Of a DNA stretch of 64,000 nt, positions 21,237-32,427 are shown in pieces (position 1 is the first letter of the stretch; each line of letters begins with the position of its first letter). Source of the stretch: Toxoplasma gondii ME49. Lineage: Eukaryota > Apicomplexa > Conoidasida > Eucoccidiorida > Sarcocystidae. The translations under genes and the position numbers were made by a program. The notes below the pieces were generated by a model. That model saw nothing but the letters and a program-made list of their open reading frames with translations. It did not search any database and was not told the origin of the DNA. Location of the stretch: positions 310,001 to 374,000 of the forward strand of contig NC_031475.1 in assembly GCF_000006565.2 (NCBI RefSeq), given 5' to 3'.

Positions 21237-24200
21237 ATGAAGGGATGGCAGCAGCGAACGGCCCACAATTCCCGGCAGAAGAGAGCGTCGCTCTTCTTAC
21301 TCTTTCCTGGTCCTCTTTCGTCTTCCTCGAAGACAGCGAGTTTCGCGCCGTCTGCTGAGACACCGGCATGTCTGAAAATACACTCTTCTCGCCACCGACC
21401 CTGCCGCTCGACCTCCGTTCTTCTGTCTCCCTCCCCTTCTGCTGCTTCTTCACCGCCGAAGCAACTGAGTCGCACGGAGACAAAACATAGAGAGTTGGCC
21501 AGAGAGAGAAAGACCGGCAAGTCAGCAGCAGACAAGGAAACAGTCTCGAGCGCAGCAGAGGGGAAACTCTGCTCTGAGGTAGTGCCTGCTTTGTGCGACA
21601 ACGCTTGTTCTTCTTCTCCGCCTTCTCCTCTCTCGCCCCGCGTCTCATGTTCTCTCACTTCCTCTCGTTTGCATGCGTTGCGTCGCGAGTCTGTTCCTTG
21701 CTTCTCCGTTCCGTCGTTCTGTTCTTCCTCTTCTTCGGCCGGAGGTCGTCCGGCGCTCTTCCCTCTTCCTCCGGAGCCTGTCGAGCGTCTCTCCTCCTCA
21801 CTGCCTCGTCCGTTCCGCGTCGAAACACTGTGGCAGGTCTCGCCTGCGTCGCTCCCGAATCTGGCGCGGGCTGCTGCGCTCGCCACCGAGGACGAGCAGT
21901 TGACATGTCTGGAGCGAAGGATCTCAGAGACTACTGGCGAGGCGGCAGAAGCAGAAACATGCTTTCTGCAGAGAGCAGCGGAAGCAGACGCCGAGGGAGA
22001 CGAAGAGAAAGGGTGGAGGTTCACGGAACAAGGAGAGCAGGAAGAGGCGAGGACAAGGCACCGCGACAGTTCAGGCGCTGTGGAAAGTGGAGACGCCTTG
22101 GATGTCAGGTCCCCTGTAGCGCTGAGCGGCTTGTGCCTGACTTCTCCACCCTTGCCGTCGACGTCTTCGGTCTCGGCGTTTCCCCCGTCGCGTCTCGCGT
22201 TGCTGAGAGCGAAAGGCGTCCTGCCCTCCCTCGCGTTCTGGAAATGCATGCGGAGACGCGTGGAGATGTGCGATGACCTTCTCTCGAGTTCACACATCGC
22301 TTCGCTTCTTCTCGCCGTCTCCAAGGTAAACAGGGACCCTTGCCAAGCCTCTTCGTCGATTGCACAGCCTCCTGCGGTCCTCGCTCTTTGCGCCGCGTTT
22401 CCTCTTTCTCCGTTCTGTCTCCTTCCCCACCGATGTCGGGTGTTAGCCTGTTCAAGGACATGCGTTTCGCTCTCTCTCTCTGTCTGTCTTGGTCTATGAC
22501 CAGACGTGAGATCAGAAACCGGCGACTGAATAATAGAGCTCTCAAACGCCACCAGTGCGTCGGCGTTCTGGCAGAAAACTTGCGAGTCTTTTTGTGTGCC
22601 CTTGCTGTGTGTCTCTTGCCAGGCTTCACCGGCTCAGCCGGCCTTTGTAGACTTCCTTTTTGCAGAGCTCTCTCACCGAGCATCTCTCTTTCTTTCACTC
22701 TCTTCCTCGCCTCTCTCTTCCTCGCCTCTCTCTTCTCCTCCTCGCGCTTCGCGTTTCGTTTGCCCGGCCTCCACCGAGGCGAAAGCGTTTCTGCCTCCGC
22801 CACTGGCGATTTCCATTCTCAATTTAACTTTGCGGCGCATGTCGGCTGATCGTGAGGCGGCGGAAGAAGCTCCGAAAGCGCGAATCGAGTTTCAGAGAGA
22901 GGACGGCGACAGTGTGCATGAGGGACGGCGAAACAGTCTTCCTGAATCGCTGCCTCCCGGCTACGAAAGCGTTTTGATGAAGGCGCTCCTTGTCGTGCTC
23001 AGCCGAAACTGTTCCGTTTTCTCTTCTTCTTCTTCGTCGTCTTCTGACTCTTTGGCCTGGACTTGTCCTTCTTCTCCCTTTCCTTCTGCTGCGTCTTCTC
23101 CCTCTGCTTCTACTGCTTCTTCCCTTTCTTCTTGTTCTTCTTCGCCTGCTTCTGTTGTTGCCAGCCTGTCTTCCCCAGAGTCCTTCTGTGCCTCGGACGC
23201 GACGCCTGCGGAGCGAAAGGTGAGAAGCTCCCGATCTCTGGACGCAGCTCTTCTCCTTGCCAGTGCCATCGCGCGCTACGCTCACCTCGCAAGGAAAGGC
23301 GACCTTTCTCCTTTTTCTTCTTCTCTTCCTTCTCCTTCCTCTTGTGCTTCCCCTTCTGCTTGTTCATCGCGATCATCTCGGAGCGTCGACCTTGTGAATT
23401 GGGGGATTTTGTGGGAAGACGCGCTTCTGCCTCTCCTCCATTCGTCGCTTCCCCAGGTAAGAATGCGAAACGGCGCGGCGAGGGTGCGAAGCCAAGAACG
23501 GAAACGGAGCTCCAGCGAAAACGGACGAGCCATGCAAAGAAGTTTCCCCCCCCCCCCCCCTTCCAGTGAGATCAGAGGCAAGGCCTGTCGGAAACAGCGA
23601 GCAAACAGAAGGCGAAAGTGCAGACGAAAAGCCGGAAAACCGACGCCACAAGAAGCGGGAGAAGGGCATGCATAGAACGGCGGTGAACACAAGAGAGAGA
23701 AAGACTTGGCAGAAAGCGCGTCGCGGAAAAGGAAAAACGCCAAGCGACTTGTCTGGAAGGAAGCCTCACCCGTTCGCTCCAGAGACAGACAAGGACAGGT
23801 GGAGGACAGAGATGCGAAAAGAAGAGAACTGAGGACGAAGAAGAAGAGAGCCGACGTATCGAGACACCTCAGCGAGGGGAAGACCGCGAACGGCTGACCT
23901 GCCTGTGACTTGCTTTTTTCACAACTGGTGCGTCAGTGGGTCGACAGCACTGAGCGGACTCTCTGGCGGTTGCGGACAGCGACAGAACGTCAAGAGGAAC
24001 ATATGTCTATCACTCGAATCTTCGCAACCACAAGACCAAGCAGACAACAGCCTGACTGAGAGAAGGTGCTTCTGTGTGTGCCTGCAGATGTCCCTGAAGC
24101 AAACGATTTCTCTCTGCCATTCCCTCAGTCGCATGAGTCACCATCCGTTCTTCTTCTTCCCTCCCTCGTCTTCGCTTCGAGGTGAAACGCTTCCCCAGCC

Positions 24201-27200
24201 TTCTGGAGACGCCGCGTCAACCTACACTCGCGACCTTCCGTCTCCGTGCTCTCCTTCTTCTCTGTTGCGTCTCACGCTTGCGCGGCTTCTGCAACTCCTT
24301 CAGGAAACACCCCCCCGAAGTAGACAGGCATTCGATCACAAGTGCAGAGCTGCCGAAAGAAAGGAAGGCACTGGAGGCGCGCGTGACGAAGCTGCGGAGC
24401 TTTCTTCGTCTCTCCAAGAGAACTCTTTTCCTACCTCAGCACAATCTACTACTTCAGCCGACAAGCCCAAAGATGCCTCCTCTGATGAGGGAGAATTCGT
24501 CTCGCCGGTGTCTTCCTCTCCGTCTAACTTCCTCTTCCCTTCTTCGTCTCCTTCTTCTCTTCCTTCGTCTTCCTCTGCGCGTCAGTCTGTGACTGATCTG
24601 CGGCTTGGGTCGATGATGAACGACGTCCTTGATCCTAAGAGTCTTTCGTATGCTTTCCATTCTGTGTTTCTCCTCGATCACGCTGTCCACGTTCACTTGA
24701 CTCTCCAAGCGTCTTCTCTCTCGCCTTCTCCCTCCGTTTCTGCGCAGATGCGTTCATCTTTCTTTACCGACTGTGTCGCTCCTCAGCTTCCTCACCTTCT
24801 TCAGTCTCTCATGCCGTTCCTCTCATCGACTCCACTTTTGACCTCTCCTCCTTCGTCTCCCTCTTCTTCGTCGTCTTCTTCAAACTCTTCTTCCTCTGCG
24901 TCTTTGTCTTCTTCCTCGTCTTCTCTTTCTTCTTCCTCGGCAGCGGTTCCTAGGGTCCGCCTTGATGTTAATGTTGAGTCGAAGTCTTCTTCTGTCTCGC
25001 GTTTCTTCACCCCCCGGTTTTCGTCTTTGTCTGAGCTTCTTCGCGTGTGTCTGCCTCTCCTCACTCGTCAGTTGCTGGCAGTCCCTGCGGTCTCTTCTCT
25101 GCTTCTTCTTCACCTTTCTCGTCACGTCTCTTCGCTCTTCCCTCCGTCTTGTCTCAACACAGACGATCCGTCTCTGGTCGAGTTGAAGCGAGAAGAAGAG
25201 GCTCGCGAAACTCCGGGGAAACTTAGTTTGCAGCAGCGACACGATCGACGCCTTTACCTTTTTCTCCTCTCTTCGCTAGTCACTCAACATCCTTCCCTCT
25301 CCGTCGCTCGCGAGACCGTGGCGTCGCATCTTCTCCCTTCGCTTCTGTCTGCGGACTCGAATACTCTCGAGACGGTGCCAGAATTCGGCGTCTCTTCCAC
25401 TCTCACCTCTTCGCCTGACGCTCCGTCCGGTGTCTTCTCACCCCAGCGGCGCGCGACTGCTGGGTCGCTGGACGAATTTGACGCTGTCGAGGACGCGCGC
25501 ATTTTTCTCCAACTCGAGAAGCTAGCTCGAGAAGAAAGCGAGGAGACAGCGAGCGCCTTTTCTTCTTCGCCTGCAGCGAAACACCGACAGACCTCAGGGG
25601 ATTCCACGTCTTCTCCTTTTGCTCCCTCGCTCCCCTCGACCCGGCTTTCTTTTTCTTCTGCTGCGTCTTCTTCCAGTCCCAGCTCTTCGCCTGTTTTAGC
25701 GTTCGACGCCTCCTCCGTACCTCTGCAACGCAGCGTCCGTGGATCGCTTCGCCTGGTCGTCTCTCCTCTGCTGTCGTCGCTGGCCTCTCTGTCGCCCTCG
25801 GAGTTGCTGCAAGCGTCTCAACTCGTTGTGGCGAGCGCTTCGCTGCGCCACCCGGTCTCGCTTGTGTCGCACCTTCTGGGAAACTTGACAGAGCGCGTGC
25901 ATGCAATGCATGCAATGCATGCAACGCATGCAAGCAGAGCGACCTCGCGCCTGTCTGAGGACGCTGCTTCGCTTCGTAGACCTTCGGGAGGGCCAGCAGG
26001 CGCTCGCGCGGGAGAAGGGCAAAGTGCATCGTTCACTCTGAAGGACCTCGGCGCTGTCGCGACTGTAGGTGCTCAACTGACTCAAATGAAGAGTGGAAGA
26101 CAGGGCGAAGACCGCATTCAGGGGGGAAGCCTGAAAGACATGAAAGGAAAGACGAAACAGGAAATCCAAGTTGCTCTCCAGCAACAGTTCCGCTGTCTCC
26201 TCGCAGCCGTCGCAGAGGCGGCCGAAGCCGCTCTCTCAAAGGCAGAAGAAGAGGAAGAAAAGGAAGACGAAGATGACGAGGGAAGAACGTGGATGGACGC
26301 GACTGTCGAGGGGAGAGAGGATCTGTTTGTTCAGGAACAGGACGATGGCGAACTCGGAGAAACTCCTCCACCTGGCTTGGGTGGTGTACTTGGGGAAGAA
26401 GACGGACTTCATGCGTTTGAAGATGAATTTGGAGGCAGCATGCTCGATGGTCGAGTAGAACGCCCAAGTGCGAGAGCAGGAGAAGAAGAAAAGGTACGGA
26501 CGGAACGAGCGAAACAAGAAGAACGAAATCTGCTGAATGATCCTGAAGCTTTGCTTGAGCTCGTGGCTGTTCTCGATGTCGCTGGGCTATCGCGTCCGCT
26601 TCTCGCGAGTCTTGTGGAGAGACGAATTCTTTCCTATCCGAAATTTCGGGAGATCTTCGGAATTGATTCTTCGTCGCGTGATGACGAAAAGGCCGCCGAG
26701 GCTAGGAAGGCCCCCGGACGACGACGCGGCAAAAAACCGCCAAGACAGAAGTTCGAAAGCGCCGACGGAAGTCCAGAGGCGGCTCGCAACCCAACGTCGA
26801 CTTCCTCTGCGTTTCTCCATGCTCATTTCGATGACGTTCTTCACCTTCTCCACTTCCTCGCCGATTCCGGGCATGTGCCTGCGTCGCCAGATTCTTCCCT
26901 CTTCTTCTACCTTCTCCCAGCTGTCTGTACACGCCAGCTGCTTTCCTCACTGTCGGTTGATTTGCTGCTGTGCGCTCTGGACATGCTTCGCCGCCTCCTG
27001 AGACACAGAGACCCCTCAGGGGAGTTGTCGAGCTTATCGGCTTCTCGCGAACGAAAAGACGGGGAAGCGAAACGCATTCAGAGGCACGGGCAGAGCGGCG
27101 AGGCTCGGACGACGGAGTTGCAGAACGGGTCGCATTCCCCAGAAGTCACGCGACAAGCGGAACGGTTGCTTTTCGCGATTCAGAAGTTCTGTCTGACAAA

Positions 27201-27357
27201 GTCGTTCCTCGGATCGTTGCGAAACGGGGAACTTCTCCTCGTCGAAGAAGTTCTGCGAGAGTTGGGCGAAAGAAATTTGCAAGTCGAGGAAGAACGCACG
27301 CAAAGACAACTGCCGGAACCAGCGCCCAAACGCATGCATGTGGCTGGTGCATTATGA
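21237..27357 (+). CDS. Large helical-repeat-like protein, ~1,729 aa, possible organelle RNA-binding (HPR/FASTK-like)
   Basis: Three exons (21237-22325, 22623-23456, 24088-27357) are joined by two phase-0 introns. It is not a recognised enzyme. The protein alternates low-complexity Ser/Glu runs with leucine-rich helical segments. Examples are SSSHIASLLLAVSK continuing into AQPAFVDFLFAEL across intron 1, SELLQASQLVVASASL, LLELVAVLDVAGLSRPLL and FLHAHFDDVLHLLHFLADSG. The spacing recalls apicomplexan heptatricopeptide (HPR) and FAST-kinase-like organelle RNA-binding proteins, but no RAP domain is seen at the C-terminus, which ends in a basic, Glu-rich tail. The N-terminus from M21237 is basic and Ser-rich, which would suit a mitochondrial presequence. 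The start is provisional, because the frame stays open upstream of 21237 and a 5' exon may exist. Coding status rests on two phase-matched junctions; the function is inferred from pattern alone. Confidence 0.72.
23546..23560. repeat. 15-bp poly(C) run in intron
   Basis: Fifteen consecutive C lie in intron 2 (23457-24087) of the helical-repeat gene, followed by TTCCAG. Confidence 0.9.
25898..25932 (+). repeat. In-frame TGCATGCAA tandem repeat (HAM/HAT units)
   Basis: Four copies of a 9-bp unit containing the TGCATG word lie inside exon 3 of the helical-repeat gene and encode HAMHAMHATHA. The same word is common in coccidian non-coding DNA. Confidence 0.85.
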
Positions 27358-27526
27358 GCTTGAAGGACGTCTCGTTCGTTGCAGTTGTCTCTGCATTTAC
27401 TCGGTTCTGCACAGGTGCCGGGAGTTCATATGTTCTCTCCAACAGTTGGGGCTTCACGGAAACAAAGCGAAGGCCTCTTGTACTTTATTCAAAACACCAA
27501 TTTTCCCGGTCCTTTGCTACGTTGTA

Positions 27527-27565
<39 letters not shown>

Positions 27566-28530
27566 GTTCTGTATGTAACAGCTACGTTTTATACGTATAC
27601 GTATGTTTGTTAGGAAAAGATGTCGAAAGTGAAACATACGTAAAGTGCTCAGAAGAGCTTGACACGAATAGATGTTTCGTGCTTCTGTGAGGGTGGCATT
27701 CGTCTCCGTTTCCGACGAGGTTTTCTTGCTCAGCGTTACTGGGGCATCGAAGTTCAAAGACGCCAACGCGTTTCTTCGCTCGGGTGCGTTCCTTCAGTTC
27801 TGCTAGGGAAAAAGGTAAAAGTTTTTTCTTGAACAAACAGTGCCCCCTCCGGCTCCGAGTCTGGCGGCATATCCCTCGATTCGCAGGATGCACCACGAAG
27901 AATTTGGATTGGTTGTCGTGAGACGAGAAAAATGCCCCGGCGCTGGTTCCAGAACGTCAAGACACACGAGAAAAAAAATCGACAAATGCTGCAGTTCTTC
28001 TTTCCCCACCTCATACTCTCAACGGCAGTCCAGCGGCATGGGGCTTCACTTTGGTGTACAGACCACGCGTGGAAGAAGCGTCATCATCTTCTTTCTCTTC
28101 TTGTCCAATCGCAGAAAGGGGCACAGAAAAAACGAAAACAGTAACTCGGGCGCATGCTCTTCGCTCGACGGTCTACTACATATAGGGACGAGCACCAACT
28201 CACACAGCACGAAAATAATCCATTTCCACATGCACAATTCTTCACATAATCGAAACACCGTTCGTCCAGTGTGCGGGCAACTGGATACGCGTTAGATCTC
28301 GAAGCACACATATAAAAAGGCATACATATACATACATATATCCAGATATATTCTTTTGACATGCATTTCCTGTCCAAAGACGTTCCCTCCAGTAGAGGTC
28401 AGTTTCCGTGGAACTCCGACGGCTTGTCGCAGTTTCTATGATTTGCCCACGGACATCGCGAGGAAACAGAGGAACGCTCGAAGCCGTAACACGGTCAGGT
28501 TGAAATTACGATTCCATCTCAACTCCAAGT
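27358..28530. other. Convergent 3' spacer, 1.2 kb
   Basis: It lies between the stop codons of two convergent genes and is presumably 3' UTR of both. It holds a (TA)n tract (27529-27562) and a shorter TATACATA stretch (about 28308-28350). No ORF with supporting features was seen. Confidence 0.65.
27529..27562. repeat. (TA)n microsatellite
   Basis: About 17 uninterrupted TA units, ~170 bp after the stop of the helical-repeat gene. Confidence 0.95.
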
Positions 28531-31500
28531 TTAGCTCAGCTGCATCGCCAACTCGTTTCTCTGGACTCGGGCGTTTAGTAACGCGTTGAAAGCCTCTGAA
28601 ATCTGGGCGCGACCGCTTGCCTTAGACTCCGCATCGTTCCCGGCGCCACCTGCGCGAAATGGAAGCTGCAACAATCCGTCTGCGTCGGCAAACTGGCCTC
28701 GAGCAGTTTCCAGTTCCTCCAAATTCAGCAGTGCCCACGTACAGAGGAGAAGCGCCGCAGCATTGAAGCACATTAGGAACGGAAGAGGGAGCACGGTCCA
28801 GCCCTCGCGGTCCTCGACTACTTTCCCTGCATTTTTCGTTTCCTTCTCCGCACTCTGCCCAGCTCGAGGAAGAATGCAAAACATCGGTGTACGCGTAGAA
28901 CTCTCCCCGGTTCCTCTGTGCCCGATATGTTGTGGTTTCTGTTCCAATGGCCGATCTGGCAAGAAGCACCGCGACTGTTCTTGAATCCCTCGCACCGTCT
29001 GGATCCCCACCACGTCAGGGAAATCGCGGAACGACTCGTGGTGTGTGGCCGCAAGGTTTCTGTTGCCGCAAATGTCTTCTGAACGGGCCGCACGGAACGG
29101 CCAAGCGTCCTTGTCGCACTTCGTCACCTCTGGCAAGCCTAACTCCCATTTTCCGTCCCTGGTCGAGACGACATCTGACGTATCTGGGTCACCACCATTA
29201 CATGCCTCCTTCTTCTCAACATGTTCGAGAGACTTCTCGCCTGCCTTGGTGTTGGGGCTGCCTGTCACATCGTCAACGGCCGCTGCCTCCGCTTCTTCCG
29301 TCGTTGCCAAGCGGCCTTTTTGGCTGACTGCTTCTCGACTGCCTTCATGTTCACTTTTCTGTGCGAACACATCTGCGTCTCCAAGAAACCATCGGTCGGC
29401 CTTTGCGTTCCGCGTTGTCTTTAGCTGGACATCTTGGCTAGTGCGTTCTTTGTCAGATTCGCCCTCGCCTCGCGGGAGGTTCTTTGCCATGAGGCCGTTC
29501 GGCCCTTCCCGCCCACGGAGAGTGTCGCGCTTTCCCTTCAGTTCTTCAATCACTGGCGCTGCTGCTCCACTGTGTTTGAAATGCGGCGAACGCAGAGTCG
29601 CTCTTTCCCACTCACTCTGGGTTCGTACCGCCGTAGTCTCCGTTGCTCTCAGTTCGTGTTCCATCTCGGTAATGCGAAAAAGCATGTCGTCCCGCATCTC
29701 CGCAAGCAGCCGACACAATTCGTCCGCCGGTTCCTGAACGGTCTGCAGCTCGGCGTTTGCCGGCAACGCTTGCACTGGGGCTTTTTTCTCCTCTGCCGCG
29801 CTCCAAATGCTTTTCCGAGCACAATCCACCTCGGTCTTGGTCCGAAGGATGTCTGCCTTTGCTGTCTCGTACAGCAGACGGCATTCCGACATGATCAACT
29901 CGACACGAGCCGCCGCTGCCTCTGACGCAGCAGCTGCCTCGGTCGCATGCTGCCTAGCCAAACGCGCCATTTCCACCATTGTTCCCAAATCCTCGAGCGT
30001 CCGGCGCCGACTCCGATGCCGATCCCCGGGAACCCAGCGACCATCACGAGGAGAGGCAAAAGGGGAGTGTAAAGGTTCTCTGTCTCCACGGTGGATGGGC
30101 AGTCGCCTTCTTTCACTTTTGTGGAAGGCGTTCGAACGCCTGGCGTCACGGATGTCATACGTAGCGAAAACGCGGCTGTCAACTACTCCGGGAGCACGAC
30201 GAACAGGAACATCTGCGAGGCGTTCCGCGCCTTTGTTGTTCGCTGTGGGTTGTGGGCGAACTCCGGCAGGCAGCAAGTCTGGAAACACGACAGAAACTGT
30301 GGAGGTTCGATTTTCTGACTCTCGGGATCTGGCGGGCATTTCTGGCCCGTTGCCGCCTTGAGGGTGTTCCGCGGAAAGCATGCGCGAAGACCACGCCAAC
30401 GTCGCGTCTTCGGAGGCAGACTCCATGCCATGGACATCCGTCATGCTCTTCATTCCATGGTCTAGACGCTGTTTCAGCTCGTGGATGTTCTGTCGCTCTT
30501 CTGTTGCAGCACTCAGAGATTGGCAGGATGCAAACTCCTCTCCATTCAGTTGCCATATCGATTTGAGCACAACCGCCTTGTCGCTTTCGTCCGCCTCTGT
30601 CTGAGAGGGCGTCTGTTGACCGTCCATTCGCCCTGTCGAAGTTTTTACGGCAGATGGTAGATGAAGAATATCCACGTTTTCCCGGTCCTCGTGAAGACCT
30701 GAACCGAACGTCGCGTCTCTGCTTTCATCCCGGCCGTCGGTATTTGGCTGCGTTTCCGCCTCTGTCGCGACACAGGCACTCTCCGGTGGCGCTTGATCGA
30801 CGGTGGAACTCTCGCCACGAGGCGCACCCGCAACGTCGTTTTTCTCCCACCTTTCTAAGTCGTCGAGTATTGTGCAGGCGTTGAGGAAAGGTTTGGTCTC
30901 CTGTCTGGCTTCCGGGGAGATGTCTACGTGAGAGCCTTTGTTGTGGATAACGGCGTCACCACATATGTCTGAACTGCGGAGCGTCAAATGCCCTGTCAAC
31001 CTGTCCTCTATAGTTTCACAACCGTTTCCGTCGTGATCCGTTTCTGGTAGGTTTGAACTGTACACATGTCGCGAGTTTTGGTCTGCCGTTTCCTCGACAA
31101 ATTTTCCGAATCCATTCATGTCGGGGACTCCGTTTTCTGAGGGCTCTAACTCCACCGTGTTCTTTCCTTCCTCGGTCCCGCGTTCGCTCACCACAGACAC
31201 TTTAGGTTCGACACCTGCAACTACACAGCCTGGGTTTTTCGCCTCTGTGGTGGCGCCTTCACACACTGTCCATGACTGCTGGCAGCACGCTTGGTTTTCG
31301 GGGGGAGTCGGCCCAAATTCCCCTGACTCTGCAAATGCCCCACTTGTTTCAATAGATGTCTCACCACAGACCTCTTTTCCTTGAATCGAAATGTTTGTCG
31401 GTTCGCCCACTGCAAGTTCTGTTACCGCTTCTATCTTCTGAAACATTTGTTTCACGTCGTCCCCCACGGGCTTCGCGCCTCCTCCCTCTTCCCCGATGTC

Positions 31501-32427
31501 GCCAACGAAACCGACTCTCCCGTCGGTGTCGATTTCTGGGCTTTCAATCTGTTCGGTTTCTCCAGCACTTCTTGCTTCGAGCGTATGCGGGACAGCAGGT
31601 ACGCTCTCGCTGCGGAAATGTCTGCTTTCTTGGTCGAGACCTGTCGAGTCGTCAATTTCCAGAGATGTTCCCTGTTCCTTCACGCCCGCTGCTTGAGAAA
31701 CGAGCGCAGGAAATCGACCTATGAGCTCGGCCTTCCTCGTTTCAGCTTCTGAAGTTTGTCCACATACAGTTTCATGTTGTTCCTTTTCAGTCGCAGGGAA
31801 CAGTGACTTCAGCGTCTGAGCTTCTTCCAGGATGTGCACGAACACCTGCAGTTGCCACGCCAAATGAACGTGCACGTTTCGCTGCTTTCGTTTTCTGCAC
31901 CAGAACAGATCCACCACGCCTCTCGGACTTAGCGGTGAACTCGCCGCTCCCGTCACATCCGTTTCCCTTCCTGGCGATTTTCCAGCGTTTGATTTCCTCA
32001 CGCCCTGAGGGTCGTCTGCCTGCTGTCGAACGAAATGTCTCAGACGAGAGTCGCGGGAAAGCGACTCTCTGGTTTCGTTGCCCTTTGTGTTTTTCAAAGA
32101 AAATCCGAGAGGGAACGATGAGAGCGATCCGATGCTGCGGGCGGCCGTCCATGACGCGGTGTGACTGCTCAGGTTTCGCTGTCCCTGTCGCATTCGAGTT
32201 TCCTCGTGACAAAAGAGCAGCAACGGCCATTTCTTTTTCGCGCTCCCGTGACTTGCTTTCATACTGTCTCGAAGGCGCCACACAAACGAGAACGAACTGT
32301 TCATTCGGCGCTGCACAAGCGCACCCGTCAGACTAATGCCGTCAGACGCAGGGACGTCAGAGAAGTCTGTAAACAGTCCACGGTGGCTCCGGAAGGCACA
32401 CAACGGGGAACTGAGTGCGGGAGGCAT
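28531..32427 (-). CDS. Coccidian-type protein of 1,298 aa with coiled coil and C-terminal transmembrane segment
   Basis: Not recognised. Single exon, first ATG at 32427 (GCAATGCC), stop TAA at 28531. Unlike its neighbours it has few homopolymer runs, and its composition is acidic and Glu/Ser/Thr-rich. Residues 1-200 are basic with Arg/Lys patches and MNSSFSFVWRL at ~42. Residues ~250-800 look disordered and acidic. Residues ~805-870 form an Ala/Glu-rich predicted coiled coil (TLEDLGTMVEMARLARQ, ATEAAAASEAAAARVEL, then LLYETAKADIL), followed by a second helical segment around ELCRLLAEMRDDMLF and ITEMEHEL. A single hydrophobic helix (LPFLMCFNAAALLLCTWALL) sits at residues ~1213-1235, leaving a ~60-residue tail. 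That layout suggests a tail-anchored or type II-like membrane protein with a large cytosolic domain. No signal peptide is seen. An upstream non-coding or short coding exon is possible. Confidence 0.8.
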   Translation of the reverse strand: MPPALSSPLCAFRSHRGLFTDFSDVPASDGISLTGALVQRRMNSSFSFVWRLRDSMKASHGSAKKKWPLLLFCHEETRMRQGQRNLSSHTASWTAARSIGSLSSFPLGFSLKNTKGNETRESLSRDSRLRHFVRQQADDPQGVRKSNAGKSPGRETDVTGAASSPLSPRGVVDLFWCRKRKQRNVHVHLAWQLQVFVHILEEAQTLKSLFPATEKEQHETVCGQTSEAETRKAELIGRFPALVSQAAGVKEQGTSLEIDDSTGLDQESRHFRSESVPAVPHTLEARSAGETEQIESPEIDTDGRVGFVGDIGEEGGGAKPVGDDVKQMFQKIEAVTELAVGEPTNISIQGKEVCGETSIETSGAFAESGEFGPTPPENQACCQQSWTVCEGATTEAKNPGCVVAGVEPKVSVVSERGTEEGKNTVELEPSENGVPDMNGFGKFVEETADQNSRHVYSSNLPETDHDGNGCETIEDRLTGHLTLRSSDICGDAVIHNKGSHVDISPEARQETKPFLNACTILDDLERWEKNDVAGAPRGESSTVDQAPPESACVATEAETQPNTDGRDESRDATFGSGLHEDRENVDILHLPSAVKTSTGRMDGQQTPSQTEADESDKAVVLKSIWQLNGEEFASCQSLSAATEERQNIHELKQRLDHGMKSMTDVHGMESASEDATLAWSSRMLSAEHPQGGNGPEMPARSRESENRTSTVSVVFPDLLPAGVRPQPTANNKGAERLADVPVRRAPGVVDSRVFATYDIRDARRSNAFHKSERRRLPIHRGDREPLHSPFASPRDGRWVPGDRHRSRRRTLEDLGTMVEMARLARQHATEAAAASEAAAARVELIMSECRLLYETAKADILRTKTEVDCARKSIWSAAEEKKAPVQALPANAELQTVQEPADELCRLLAEMRDDMLFRITEMEHELRATETTAVRTQSEWERATLRSPHFKHSGAAAPVIEELKGKRDTLRGREGPNGLMAKNLPRGEGESDKERTSQDVQLKTTRNAKADRWFLGDADVFAQKSEHEGSREAVSQKGRLATTEEAEAAAVDDVTGSPNTKAGEKSLEHVEKKEACNGGDPDTSDVVSTRDGKWELGLPEVTKCDKDAWPFRAARSEDICGNRNLAATHHESFRDFPDVVGIQTVRGIQEQSRCFLPDRPLEQKPQHIGHRGTGESSTRTPMFCILPRAGQSAEKETKNAGKVVEDREGWTVLPLPFLMCFNAAALLLCTWALLNLEELETARGQFADADGLLQLPFRAGGAGNDAESKASGRAQISEAFNALLNARVQRNELAMQLS

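Noticed and set aside
20822..22552. 576-codon minus-strand ORF opposite exon 1 of the helical-repeat gene
   Set aside because: The plus strand here joins to two further exons in phase. The minus ORF has no family motif and no splice partners, and its charged composition is the mirror of plus-strand Ser/Leu coding.
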